DNA of 64,000 nucleotides, taken from the NCBI GenBank assembly GCA_029010575.1, contig JAQXKS010000017.1:51952-115951 (forward strand), given 5' to 3'. The notes beneath the pieces were generated by a model. The model was given only the letters and a program-made list of their open reading frames with translations, searched no databases and had not been told where the DNA came from. The stretch comes from Bacteroidales bacterium. GTDB lineage: Bacteria > Bacteroidota > Bacteroidia > Bacteroidales > UBA932. The position numbers and the translations under genes were made by a program. The number at the start of each line of letters is the position of its first letter. Within the stretch, counting starts at the first letter, position 1. Below, one piece after another: positions 33,257 to 41,465 of this stretch.

Positions 33257-33838
33257 TTATTTCTTTGATACATCTTTAGGTTCAGCCTCTGAGAAACGGT
33301 TAGGTATGGCCTTTCTGACAATTTCTTGTTGCTCTTCTTTGAGGTCGTTGTAGACCTTGCCGAAGTTCTGTTTAGAGAAATCATCTCTCACGATGTTAAT
33401 CGCGCGCACAATGACATTCTGTATTTCGATATACTTATCGTATGTACTTGAACGGTCATTTTGCAATGAGATGACACCTTCAGAAACAGGGTATTCACCG
33501 AAGCCCGGAATGTTTTCAATCTTCTTTGAGGGAAGTTTTTCATTATCTGTCGGGTTGGTGAGGAATTCTACGACGATTTCTTCGAGCTGAGCATCAGAAA
33601 GAATCACCTTACCGCCCGCCATAACACCATTCTTGGAGTTGATCTTGACGTCCAGAATGTTACGACGGTTCACTTTCAAGTCTTCAACCTGTGCATTCTT
33701 GTCAGGCATAGGAGGAAGACGCCTTGAAAGTCCTGTTTCAGGGTCCATTGTGCTCACCATCAAGAAGAATATCAACATCAAGAAGGAGATATCAGCCATT
33801 GAACCACCGTTTATTTCAGGTGTTTTTTTAGATGCCAT
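33257..33838 (-). CDS. ExbD/TolR family proton-channel subunit
   Basis: This 193-residue protein has NGGSMADISFLMLIFFLMVSTMD near the N-terminus, the ExbD membrane helix with its proton-path Asp, followed by a larger periplasmic domain with a C-terminal extension (EVVRKA..SEAEPKDVSKK type ending). Longer than its neighbour by about 35 residues. It lies 9 nt after the four-span membrane protein and 19 nt before the second exbD. Confidence 0.9.
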   Translation of the reverse strand: MASKKTPEINGGSMADISFLMLIFFLMVSTMDPETGLSRRLPPMPDKNAQVEDLKVNRRNILDVKINSKNGVMAGGKVILSDAQLEEIVVEFLTNPTDNEKLPSKKIENIPGFGEYPVSEGVISLQNDRSSTYDKYIEIQNVIVRAINIVRDDFSKQNFGKVYNDLKEEQQEIVRKAIPNRFSEAEPKDVSKK

Positions 33839-33847
33839 AATTAACTG

Positions 33848-34303
33848 TTAGTGCTGAAAAAGTTTCTTAATACTTCCCCAAATCAAAGCTACAACCGCAC
33901 CTCCCATGAGGATGTAGGTGAGGATAAGGAGAGTGTCTGTTAATTTCAACTCACCAGCAGTAGGTGGAGTTGATGTGTTGACTGCAACGGGATCTCCGCT
34001 TGCCAGGAAGAAGGAAGCTCCTACCAACACGACTGCAATTACAAGAAGCAGACCGGTTCTGATAAGGGCCTTGCGGTTTCCTGCCAGATTGACGATGGAG
34101 AGAATCACTACCAACGCGATTGAAGCAAAGAGAAGAACATATGCCCATCCCAAGAGACCATCAATCATATTGGTCGTTCCCATCGCTTCTGCCATGTTGC
34201 TCAATCTGAACAAACCGGTGTTGTTCTGAACATAGAACACAACGATTGCCACTGCTGACAGAGCAAGCAGAATGTACATTAATACTTTAAGGAATTTAGA
34301 CAT
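33848..34303 (-). CDS. Small multi-span membrane protein within ExbB/ExbD cluster
   Basis: This 151-residue protein has about four hydrophobic segments (near residues 6-25, 50-72, 83-101 and 124-142) and a GWAYVLLF motif. I do not recognise a named domain, but an unnamed membrane protein in this place between exbB and exbD is, I believe, common in Bacteroidota. It is packed 20 nt after exbB and 9 nt before exbD, so it is likely an extra membrane component of the motor. That role is inferred from position only. Confidence 0.7.
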   Translation of the reverse strand: MSKFLKVLMYILLALSAVAIVVFYVQNNTGLFRLSNMAEAMGTTNMIDGLLGWAYVLLFASIALVVILSIVNLAGNRKALIRTGLLLVIAVVLVGASFFLASGDPVAVNTSTPPTAGELKLTDTLLILTYILMGGAVVALIWGSIKKLFQH

Positions 34304-34323
34304 ATTATGAAAGTCTTGGGTTG

Positions 34324-35118
34324 TTATTTATTCTGGAATTTAACCAACATATCTACGAGTGAGATAGAAGCGTCTTCCATGCTCAATACGATAGAGTCAA
34401 CTTTAGCTGCGAGGTAGTTATAGAAAATCTGAAGGATAATAGCTGCGATAAGACCGCCGACGGTAGTAATCAAAGCGACTTTCATACCACCTGCTACGAG
34501 GGTCGGAGAGATATCACCTGCTACCTGGATTTCGCTAAATGCCTGGATCATACCGATAACGGTTCCCATGAATCCCAACATAGGTGCGATCGCGATGAAG
34601 AGGGTAATCCAAGAAAGACCGCTTTCAAGACGACCCATCTGAACTGAACCATAAGAAGTGATGGCTTTTTCTACTTCTTCAACGCCCTGATCCATTCTGA
34701 GGAGACCCTGATAGAAGATAGAGGCTACAGGTCCGCGAGTGTCAGCACAAACTTTCTTTGCTGCTTCTACACCACCTTTCTGGAGAGCTGCTTCAACTTT
34801 GCAGAGGAGCTTTTCGGTGTTGGTGCTTGCAAGGTTCAGATAGATGATTCTTTCGATTGCGATAGCAAGACCAAGGATAAGACAAGCGATAACTGTTGCC
34901 ATAAATCCTGCACCTCCTTCGATGAAGGTCTTTTTGAGGGCCTGATGCATTGTAACTTCTTCTACAGGAGCTTCTTCCAATGCTACAACATCTTCTGTAG
35001 CTTCAGCTGAAACAATTTCTTCTGTAGCTGCTCCAGCGGTATCTTCCTGAGCAGATGCATATTTTGCAGTGAAGGTCATAAGACCGGCTACTGCCAAAAC
35101 CATGAAGAATTTTTTCAT
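34324..35118 (-). CDS. exbB: MotA/TolQ/ExbB family proton-channel protein
   Basis: This 264-residue protein begins with a cleavable-looking signal (MKKFFMVLAVAGLMTFTAKYASAQ) and an acidic, Glu-rich periplasmic stretch. Three membrane spans follow, including the conserved PMLGFMGTVIGMIQAF and GLIAAIILQIFYNY. It forms the pentameric channel around ExbD. It is the first gene of exbB-membrane protein-exbD-exbD, 49 nt downstream of tRNA-Ser on the same strand. Confidence 0.92.
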   Translation of the reverse strand: MKKFFMVLAVAGLMTFTAKYASAQEDTAGAATEEIVSAEATEDVVALEEAPVEEVTMHQALKKTFIEGGAGFMATVIACLILGLAIAIERIIYLNLASTNTEKLLCKVEAALQKGGVEAAKKVCADTRGPVASIFYQGLLRMDQGVEEVEKAITSYGSVQMGRLESGLSWITLFIAIAPMLGFMGTVIGMIQAFSEIQVAGDISPTLVAGGMKVALITTVGGLIAAIILQIFYNYLAAKVDSIVLSMEDASISLVDMLVKFQNK

Positions 35119-35167
35119 AAAAATTTTGATTAGTAATTTAACAAATATTAGTTAGTTATGTTTGTTG

Positions 35168-35255
35168 CGGAGAGAGCGGGATTCGAACCCGCGAAGCCCT
35201 TTTGGAGCTTACACACTTTCCAGGCGTGCGCCTTCGACCACTCGGCCATCTCTCC
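35168..35255 (-). tRNA. tRNA-Ser (anticodon GGA)
   Basis: An 88-nt class II tRNA on the minus strand. The acceptor stem is GGAGAGA paired with TCTCTCC, the discriminator is G, the anticodon stem-loop is CACGC-CTGGAAA-GTGTG (anticodon GGA), the variable arm is long (TAAGCTCC..GGGCTTCG) and the T-arm has GGTTCGAATCC. CCA is not encoded. Confidence 0.95.
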
Positions 35256-35270
35256 TTCCCAAAATATCGC

Positions 35271-35278
35271 CAAATTTA
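35271..35278 (-). promoter_or_regulatory. -7 box of tRNA-Ser
   Basis: Minus strand TAAATTTG matches TAnnTTTG and lies 15 nt upstream of the tRNA 5' end. No exact -33 TTTG. Confidence 0.55.
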
Positions 35279-35301
35279 GGAATAATTTTTTACATAAAAT
35301 A

Positions 35302-36336
35302 CTATTCCGAAATTTCTCCTCGCATATTTTTTTGAAGGTTTTCTATAATACTCTTATTATCAGAGTATTGACCTAACAGAAAAAATAATTTGGCAACTGC
35401 TGCCTCTGTAGTGCTGTCCGCGCCTGAAACAACGCCTGCCTTAAGCAGGGTTATGCCTGTAGAGTAGGCTTTCATATCCACACTTCCGGCGTGACACTGT
35501 GTGATATTCAGTACTATCTTGCCGTTTCCTACCGCCTCCCGGATTACATCCGTAAACCACTCTCCTGAGGGTGCGTTCCCTGAACCGTAAGTTTCAAGCA
35601 AAATGGCCCGGCAGCCAGGTATAGTGGTGAGTGCCTTGAGTGTCTCTCTGGTCATTCCAGGGATTACTTTGACGATTACAACTGAAGGATCAAGATTGGT
35701 ATGTACAATGAGCTCTTTTCCCCAGACTTTAGGGTATCTGATGAACGATTTGTTGTACTTGATATGGATGCCAGCTTCTGCAAGAACCGGGTAGTTGGCA
35801 GATCTGAAGGCTCTAAAGTTCTCCGCGTTATACTTGGTAGTTCGGTTTCCTCTGTAAAGGTAGCTTTCAAAGCAGATACATACTTCGGGTACCATGGGCC
35901 TTCCGTCAGCTCCCTTTGCAGCTGCAATTTCTATTGAGGAGATGAGGTTCTCTTTTCCGTCTGTCCTGAGCATGCCTATGGGAAGCTGGCTGCCGGTGAA
36001 GACGACCGGTTTTTCAAGGTTCTCAAGCATGAAACTCATTGCTGATGCGGAGAAGGACATTGTATCTGTCCCATGCAGTACCACGAATCCGTCGTATTTC
36101 GAGTAGTTGCTCTTGATAAGAAGTGCAAGATTTACCCAAAATGCCGTGTCTACGTCTGATGAGTCAATTACGGGATTGAAGGAATATGTATCTATGGTAC
36201 ATCCGAACTTTCTGAGTTCGGGCACCTCTTCGAGTATTTGCGAAAAGTCGAAAGGACGCAATGCGAATGTCTCGGGATCCTGTTTCATCCCTATGGTTCC
36301 TCCCGTATAAATCAGCAGAATGGATGTGTTTTTCAT
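35302..36336 (-). CDS. ansA: L-asparaginase, type I
   Basis: This 344-residue protein has TGGTIGM at residues 11-17 and HGTDTMS at residues 88-94, the two threonine-containing active-site blocks of bacterial asparaginases. Absence of a signal peptide indicates the cytoplasmic type I enzyme, which hydrolyses asparagine to aspartate and ammonia. Its start overlaps the tatD stop by 4 nt (ATGA), so it is at the end of the dprA-tatD-ansA run. Confidence 0.94.
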   Translation of the reverse strand: MKNTSILLIYTGGTIGMKQDPETFALRPFDFSQILEEVPELRKFGCTIDTYSFNPVIDSSDVDTAFWVNLALLIKSNYSKYDGFVVLHGTDTMSFSASAMSFMLENLEKPVVFTGSQLPIGMLRTDGKENLISSIEIAAAKGADGRPMVPEVCICFESYLYRGNRTTKYNAENFRAFRSANYPVLAEAGIHIKYNKSFIRYPKVWGKELIVHTNLDPSVVIVKVIPGMTRETLKALTTIPGCRAILLETYGSGNAPSGEWFTDVIREAVGNGKIVLNITQCHAGSVDMKAYSTGITLLKAGVVSGADSTTEAAVAKLFFLLGQYSDNKSIIENLQKNMRGEISE

Positions 36337-37115
36337 ATATTGAACAATTTAATAGCATTTTCTGTGGTTGTGGCAGCGACCTCTTCTATACCGATCTCCT
36401 TGATTTCAGCGATTCTGGATGCAATGTACGGTATGTATGACGGTTCGTTGCGTTTGCCCCTGTGCGGGACTGGCGTGAGCCACGGAGAGTCTGTCTCAAG
36501 AACCAGATCTGTCAGCGGAATATGGGTGAGGGTCTGAGCTATCGATGCTTTCCTGTATGTTACAACTCCTCCTATTCCGAAGAGCCAATTGCCGTAGTGC
36601 TTGAGTCTGGTATATGTCTCTAGGCTCCCCGAGAATGCGTGGAATATTCCCCTGTTTGCCACTTTTTCTTTCTTCAGGATGTCAAGCACTTCGAAAAGAA
36701 CATCGTATGCATCCCGTATGTGTATAAGTACAGGTAGGTCATATTGTGATGCAAGAATCATCTGGCGGTAGAAGATCTCTTTCTGCTGCTCGAGAAATTC
36801 ACGGGACCAGTAGCAGTCAAGACCTATCTCGCCAATAGCGCAAATCTCATTGCGGTTCCTCTTGAGTATATCCTCGACGAACATCAGTTCTCTCATGCAG
36901 TCAGAATCGACAGATGTGGGATGAACTCCGACAGCATAGTGTGCCATTCCTCGGCTTAGGGCGCATTTCTCTACCATACGGTCGTGAACCTTGGAGTCTA
37001 TCCCGGGGTATATGAGTGTAGTGACCCCGGCCTGGCGGGCCCGTTCGAGTGCCTCTGCGTAGTCGGCATCGAACGCCTCATCGTATAAATGTGTATGTGT
37101 ATCTACAAATCTCAT
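36333..37115 (-). CDS. tatD: TatD-family metal-dependent hydrolase
   Basis: This 260-residue protein starts with the metal-binding DTHTHLYDEAFD at residues 4-15, followed by GEIGLDCYW near residue 95, IHIRDAY near residue 131, FHAFSG near residue 158 and ETDSPWLTP near residue 213. This is the full TatD signature. Such proteins are DNases or peptidases acting in DNA repair or degradation. It overlaps both neighbours by 4 nt, indicating coupled translation with dprA and ansA. Confidence 0.93.
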   Translation of the reverse strand: MRFVDTHTHLYDEAFDADYAEALERARQAGVTTLIYPGIDSKVHDRMVEKCALSRGMAHYAVGVHPTSVDSDCMRELMFVEDILKRNRNEICAIGEIGLDCYWSREFLEQQKEIFYRQMILASQYDLPVLIHIRDAYDVLFEVLDILKKEKVANRGIFHAFSGSLETYTRLKHYGNWLFGIGGVVTYRKASIAQTLTHIPLTDLVLETDSPWLTPVPHRGKRNEPSYIPYIASRIAEIKEIGIEEVAATTTENAIKLFNI

Positions 37116-38236
37116 ATTATCTCCATTGTGTACAGCCCGTTGGTGTCGGAGGAGACTAGGCCATCCAGCTCCAATTCCGTCAATTTCACTGTCACTTCGC
37201 TGCAGTTGGCCCCTGTCATTTCACACAACTCCTCGACAGAGCTCATTTTTTTGGCGGTTAAAGATAGCAGAATATTTTGTTTTAAACTATCATCTTGTGA
37301 AGATATTTTCTTCAGAAAGGATTTTTCCCCTTTTTCTTTATTAATTTGCCATCCAAGATCGATAATAAGCTCTTGGGGACAGGTGATAGGCCGTGCCATA
37401 TTTGATTTTATCATAAGGTTGCAGCCCCTTGAATATTGGTCGTCGATTCTGCCCGGAAGCGCGTAGACATCCCTGTCGTACGAGAATCCCATCTTGGCCG
37501 TAATCAGTCCCCCGCCTTTTTCTCCTGACTCAATCAGGATTACAGCATCCGAAAGACCGGCTATAATCCTGTTTCTTCTGACGAAGTTCACTTTTCTTAT
37601 ACTTGAACCTTTGTGAAAATCTGTAAGAAGTCCTCCATTGCTGCATATGTGTTCTGTGTAGCGGCGGTGAAGGGCAGGGTAGATGGTGTGTATGTCTGTT
37701 CCCATTACTGCAATGGTAGGGAGTCCCGACTCGAGTGCGCTAATGTGAGCGCAGATGTCTATCCCATAAGCCAGACCGCTTATTATTACAGGTTTAGGTT
37801 CTCCTGTATTCGAAAGCTGTCTTATTATCTGCCTGCATGCGCTCATGCCGTATGGTGTTGCATTGCGAGTACCGACTATGCTAACTGCCCTTTCGAAGTT
37901 CAGATGTGCGCTACCTTTGTAGAAAAGGACTATAGGCGCGTCAGCGCACTCTTTTAGTTTACTTGGATATTCTCCGTCTTCTATATATACTATGGAGATG
38001 TTCTGGTTCCTGTACTCCTCCACCTCTTTTTCGCATTCGCGAAGCAACTCCTCGCAGCAGAGTATACTGTTAGAGTATCTGTTCTCATTGCCGAAAATCT
38101 CCTTCAGCTGGTTCTTTGAAAGTTCGAATAGTTCGCTAGGGTATTGTGCGAATGTAAGAAACTGCCTTGCGGCAGCAAAATTATCTCCGAATATTCTTGC
38201 TATAGCGCAAGCATAGATTATCTCTCCGTAACACAT
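37112..38236 (-). CDS. dprA: DNA-processing protein DprA
   Basis: This 374-residue protein has the Rossmann-like DprA fold: SIVGTRNATPYG near residue 115, ISGLAYGID, GTDIHTIYPALHR, RNRIIAGLSDAVILIESGEKGGG and a C-terminal winged helix (SSVEELCEMTGANCSEVTVKL). It loads RecA onto incoming single-stranded DNA during natural transformation. It lies 22 nt downstream of the anti-sigma-like gene and overlaps tatD by 4 nt. Confidence 0.95.
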   Translation of the reverse strand: MCYGEIIYACAIARIFGDNFAAARQFLTFAQYPSELFELSKNQLKEIFGNENRYSNSILCCEELLRECEKEVEEYRNQNISIVYIEDGEYPSKLKECADAPIVLFYKGSAHLNFERAVSIVGTRNATPYGMSACRQIIRQLSNTGEPKPVIISGLAYGIDICAHISALESGLPTIAVMGTDIHTIYPALHRRYTEHICSNGGLLTDFHKGSSIRKVNFVRRNRIIAGLSDAVILIESGEKGGGLITAKMGFSYDRDVYALPGRIDDQYSRGCNLMIKSNMARPITCPQELIIDLGWQINKEKGEKSFLKKISSQDDSLKQNILLSLTAKKMSSVEELCEMTGANCSEVTVKLTELELDGLVSSDTNGLYTMEII

Positions 38237-38258
38237 ATCTCTCTCACTTGTTGACTGT

Positions 38259-38684
38259 CTATTTTCCTTCTTCGAATTCCTCTCCGTATTGTTCTATGTA
38301 ATATAATGAATCTTCGGTGCTGAATGTATCTATGTATAGGGGAGGGTCGATCTGTTCCCTCTCCTGAAATATCTGATATTGAATGGTAACTTCTTCTGAA
38401 TTCCTGAGGCTTTCACTTATAAAAAGAGTAATTCCCGCAAGAATTACCACAACAGCTGCTGCCTTGAATGCCGTTGATTTGACTATCCTTATAAATATAT
38501 TCTCATTTTCAGCCTTATCCTGCCCGTTAAATATGGAATCGCGGAGTAAACGCATTCTCCTAACCCTCTCCATGCACTCGGAGCATGAGTGAAGGTGCTC
38601 CTGAACAGAAATCTCCTCTTCGGTAGAGAGCCTGTTGGTCAGGTAGTCTGAAATTTTCTCCATATTTGGATGTCCACCATTCAT
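38259..38684 (-). CDS. Zinc-finger anti-sigma-like membrane protein
   Basis: This 141-residue protein has an HxxxCxxC motif (His30, Cys34, Cys37) in a short helical N-terminal domain, as in ZAS-type anti-sigma factors. A single membrane span follows at about residues 72-90 (AFKAAAVVVILAGITLFIS), then a short acidic outer part of about 50 residues. It overlaps the upstream sigma-like gene by 4 nt (ATGA). The arrangement, sigma-like gene followed by a one-span zinc-finger protein, is that of a sigma/anti-sigma pair. The signal sensed and the release mechanism are unknown. Confidence 0.75.
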   Translation of the reverse strand: MNGGHPNMEKISDYLTNRLSTEEEISVQEHLHSCSECMERVRRMRLLRDSIFNGQDKAENENIFIRIVKSTAFKAAAVVVILAGITLFISESLRNSEEVTIQYQIFQEREQIDPPLYIDTFSTEDSLYYIEQYGEEFEEGK

Positions 38685-39838
38685 CTGTATTTCTCCATTA
38701 ATTTATAATAACGTTTCAAGAGGGTCTCCTTGATTCTTTTTATCTCCTGTCTGAGTCTGGCTGCCTCTTTTGCCATCTCTTTCTCCGTGATGTTTCCCTT
38801 ATTTCTATGCACTATCTCTTCGTATGAAATACCGTCAATATAGTGAAGAAAGAGGTTGGTTATCTTATCCTGAAGACCTTCTGTCAGTTCGTTGTGAAGA
38901 GGATGGTCTTCGTTGTACAATATTACAACGAAATATCCCCTGACTGCATATTGGTCTTGGATGTCTATATTAGTGCTAAAATGAAAATCATGTGACTTGA
39001 AATTTGATGAAAGAGTTGCCGGATTGTTGAAAAATAGCTCTTCATCCTCATCAGTCAGCTTATATTTTAGGTTATCTATGTCGATGGTTGCCTTGCGCCT
39101 TAGTCTTCCCAACTCTCTGTTTTTGTTCTTGAGAATACCTACTGCATAGGAGATTATCGAACGGGCGTTGAGATTGGATGGTCTGGATTCAGCGGTAATG
39201 AAACGGTTTATAACCACGCAGGTGTCACTCCAGAAATCATCTGCAAAATTCTGGAATCCGGCGCCTGACATTCTGAAACAGATGGCTGAGCAAATGGGCC
39301 TGATCTTGATGTAAAATTTCTCCCAAAAAGGGGTGGTGTTTTTTATGAATTCTGAGATTACGCTTTTCTCTTCGAGCGGGAAGTATGTGTTGAGCAAAGA
39401 GTCGCAGTACTGTCTCAATTCTTCGGGTGTATTGAATGTAGATCTTATACACCCGAAGTTGAGAGCGTAGATCTCCTGAAACTGTTTTTCTGTAAGCAGG
39501 AACGAGACGGAATCGTTTTCAGGGGCAAGATATTTGTCAGTATCAGTCCTCGTGCTGCCTTTTATCCTTTGGACAAGTTCTCTCTTCATTATGATGAAGA
39601 TGCCTTTTTCGAACATCTCTTCTCGTATGTGTTCTCGGCAGAAGAGACCGAATCCCCTTAGGCGGTAGTACTTGTCAAGGGCTCTTTCGCGGTATGATGA
39701 GAGCGATTCCAAAGGGTCGAGAGGAAATTCTTTCAGACAGAGTGCAGCCTCGTGCTCCGGAGTCTTGAAAAAGCCAAGCCCCCTGAGGTTATACCTCTCG
39801 TTCTCCTTGGTGAAAATCTCCTCTATAATTCTATTCAT
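38681..39838 (-). CDS. Divergent sigma-70-like protein with a unique N-terminal domain
   Basis: This 385-residue protein has a region-2-like segment at about residues 165-250 (FADDFWSDTCVVINRFI, then NARSIISYAVGILKNKNRELGRLRR) and a region-4-like helix-turn-helix at about residues 317-378 (LHYIDGISYEEIV..EAARLRQEIKRIKETLL), with an insertion inside region 4. These match the layout of ECF sigma factors, which are normally 160-200 residues. The first 150 residues are not sigma-like; they contain an imperfect repeat (RYNLRGLGFF at 15-24 and YRLRGFGLF at 58-66). I infer a sigma factor with a regulatory N-terminus paired with the downstream anti-sigma-like protein. It might instead be a sigma-derived protein with another role. 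Confidence 0.6.
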   Translation of the reverse strand: MNRIIEEIFTKENERYNLRGLGFFKTPEHEAALCLKEFPLDPLESLSSYRERALDKYYRLRGFGLFCREHIREEMFEKGIFIIMKRELVQRIKGSTRTDTDKYLAPENDSVSFLLTEKQFQEIYALNFGCIRSTFNTPEELRQYCDSLLNTYFPLEEKSVISEFIKNTTPFWEKFYIKIRPICSAICFRMSGAGFQNFADDFWSDTCVVINRFITAESRPSNLNARSIISYAVGILKNKNRELGRLRRKATIDIDNLKYKLTDEDEELFFNNPATLSSNFKSHDFHFSTNIDIQDQYAVRGYFVVILYNEDHPLHNELTEGLQDKITNLFLHYIDGISYEEIVHRNKGNITEKEMAKEAARLRQEIKRIKETLLKRYYKLMEKYR

Positions 39839-39871
39839 ACCGGGCTTATTCCGCGAGTCGCGATTCTCTAT

Positions 39872-40915
39872 CTATTCTATCTTTCTGATTCTTTTTTCCC
39901 AGTTCCATGCGGATTTGAGGACCTGATCGACAGGTGTGTCGGCACTCCATTTAAGGATGGAGTTGGCCTTGTCCGGTTTCGCCCATACCTTAACGATGTC
40001 TCCCTCTCTACGTGGCGCATATGAGAATGGAAGGTTAACACCGGTGGCCTCTATGAATGTGTTCACCAGTTCAAGGACAGATAACCCACGACCGGTGCCT
40101 AGATTGAATATGTCGTATCTGGGGCACTCATCGCAGTAGAGCATTCTGTCAACTGCCGATACATGTGCTTTGGCAAGGTCGCATACATAGATATAGTCCC
40201 TGATACATGTTCCATCTGGGGTGTCGTAGTCATTGCCGAATATTTTGAGCTCTGATCTGATGCCGGCTGCAGTCTGTGTGATGAAAGGAACAAGGTTCTG
40301 TGGTACTCCGTTGGGCATTTCACCAATCAGTGCGCTCGGGTGTGCTCCGATAGGGTTGAAGTATCTGAGTGCTGTAACTTTGAGTTCAGGATATGCTCTA
40401 ACGCAGTCCCTGAGGATCTCTTCGCACATCTGCTTTGTCCTTCCGTAAGGTGAGGTGGCAGGTTTGACTGGTGCCTCTTCACAGATAGGAAGATTTTCAG
40501 GGTCCGGCTCCCCGTAGACTGTACATGACGAAGAGAAGACAATGTTAGCCCTCTTGCCTTTTGTGGTCATAAGCTCTGTGAGATAGAGTAGTGACCGGAT
40601 ATTGTTTTCAAAATAACGAATCGGCTGAAGTACGCTTTCGCCAACGGCTTTGAATGCGGCAAAATGGATGGCTGCCTCGATGTCTGGATATGCCTCGAAG
40701 ACCTTTGCAAAATCCTCTTTTGATGAACAATCTGCCTCAATGAATGGAACTTTGGTGGATGTTATCTCCTCTACTCCCTTGATCATCTGCGGTGATGAGT
40801 TGGAAAAATTGTCCACTCCTACTACGCTGTATCCGGCGTTGATGAGTTCTACCAGTGTGTGTGATCCGATATATCCGGCTGCTCCGGTTACCAATACTCT
40901 TCCTTTTTTATTCAT
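39872..40915 (-). CDS. galE: UDP-glucose 4-epimerase
   Basis: This 347-residue protein has the NAD-binding GAAGYIGSH near residue 11, the catalytic pair YGRTK (Tyr-x3-Lys) near residue 155-159 and RYFNPIGAHPS. It interconverts UDP-glucose and UDP-galactose for glycan synthesis. The ATG at 40915 is used; a GTG at 40936 would add seven residues. A Bacteroidota promoter lies upstream. The sigma-like gene starts 33 nt downstream on the same strand. Confidence 0.95.
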   Translation of the reverse strand: MNKKGRVLVTGAAGYIGSHTLVELINAGYSVVGVDNFSNSSPQMIKGVEEITSTKVPFIEADCSSKEDFAKVFEAYPDIEAAIHFAAFKAVGESVLQPIRYFENNIRSLLYLTELMTTKGKRANIVFSSSCTVYGEPDPENLPICEEAPVKPATSPYGRTKQMCEEILRDCVRAYPELKVTALRYFNPIGAHPSALIGEMPNGVPQNLVPFITQTAAGIRSELKIFGNDYDTPDGTCIRDYIYVCDLAKAHVSAVDRMLYCDECPRYDIFNLGTGRGLSVLELVNTFIEATGVNLPFSYAPRREGDIVKVWAKPDKANSILKWSADTPVDQVLKSAWNWEKRIRKIE

Positions 40916-40937
40916 AGTTTCATTTTTTATATTCACA

Positions 40938-40967
40938 CAAAGATAACAAAGAGTATTTACAAAACAA
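40938..40967 (-). promoter_or_regulatory. Bacteroidota promoter of galE
   Basis: Minus strand TTG (40967-40965), 19-nt spacer and TATCTTTG (40945-40938). The ATG at 40915 lies 22 nt downstream of the box. It is back to back with the rpiB promoter. Confidence 0.65.
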
Positions 40968-40977
40968 TAGAATTGGC

Positions 40978-40985
40978 TATATTTG
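40978..40985 (+). promoter_or_regulatory. -7 box of rpiB-truB
   Basis: TATATTTG matches TAnnTTTG and lies 40 nt upstream of the rpiB ATG. A TTTA at 40956-40959 is a weak -33 candidate. Confidence 0.55.
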
Positions 40986-41025
40986 CGCGGTTAACAAAAA
41001 TATTGATTTAAAAATTCAGATTGAT

Positions 41026-41460
41026 ATGGTATTGGGAATGGCTTGTGACCACGCAGGTTATCAGATGAAGGAGGTGATCAAGGAATATCTCCAGAAACAA
41101 GGTTATGAAATCAAAGATTTCGGCACTCACTCTACTGAAAGTATGGATTATCCAGATGTAGCTCATCCTCTTGCTGAGAGTGTTGAAAAAGGGGAGTGTG
41201 AGATGGGTATTGCACTTTGCGGTTCAGGTAATGGCATCAGTATGACACTTAATAAACATCAGGGTATCAGGGCTGCTCTGTGTTGGAATGAGGAACTTGC
41301 ATCTTTGGCAAGGGCTCACAATAATGCCAACATTCTCTCTCTTCCTGCCAGATTCATTTCTGAGGATCTTGCTCTGAGAATTGTAGACAGCTATCTTGCA
41401 GGATCTTTTGAAGGTGGAAGACATCAGCGCAGAGTTGAAAAAATAGCTTGCTGCAAATAG
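41026..41460 (+). CDS. rpiB: Ribose-5-phosphate isomerase B
   Basis: This 144-residue protein has MACDHAGYQMK at the start, DYPDVA in the middle and GIALCGSGNGISM near residue 61-73, the signature of RpiB/LacAB isomerases with the active-site Cys. It interconverts ribose 5-phosphate and ribulose 5-phosphate in the pentose phosphate pathway. The truB gene follows after 5 nt. Confidence 0.96.
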   Translation: MVLGMACDHAGYQMKEVIKEYLQKQGYEIKDFGTHSTESMDYPDVAHPLAESVEKGECEMGIALCGSGNGISMTLNKHQGIRAALCWNEELASLARAHNNANILSLPARFISEDLALRIVDSYLAGSFEGGRHQRRVEKIACCK

Positions 41461-41465
41461 AAAGT

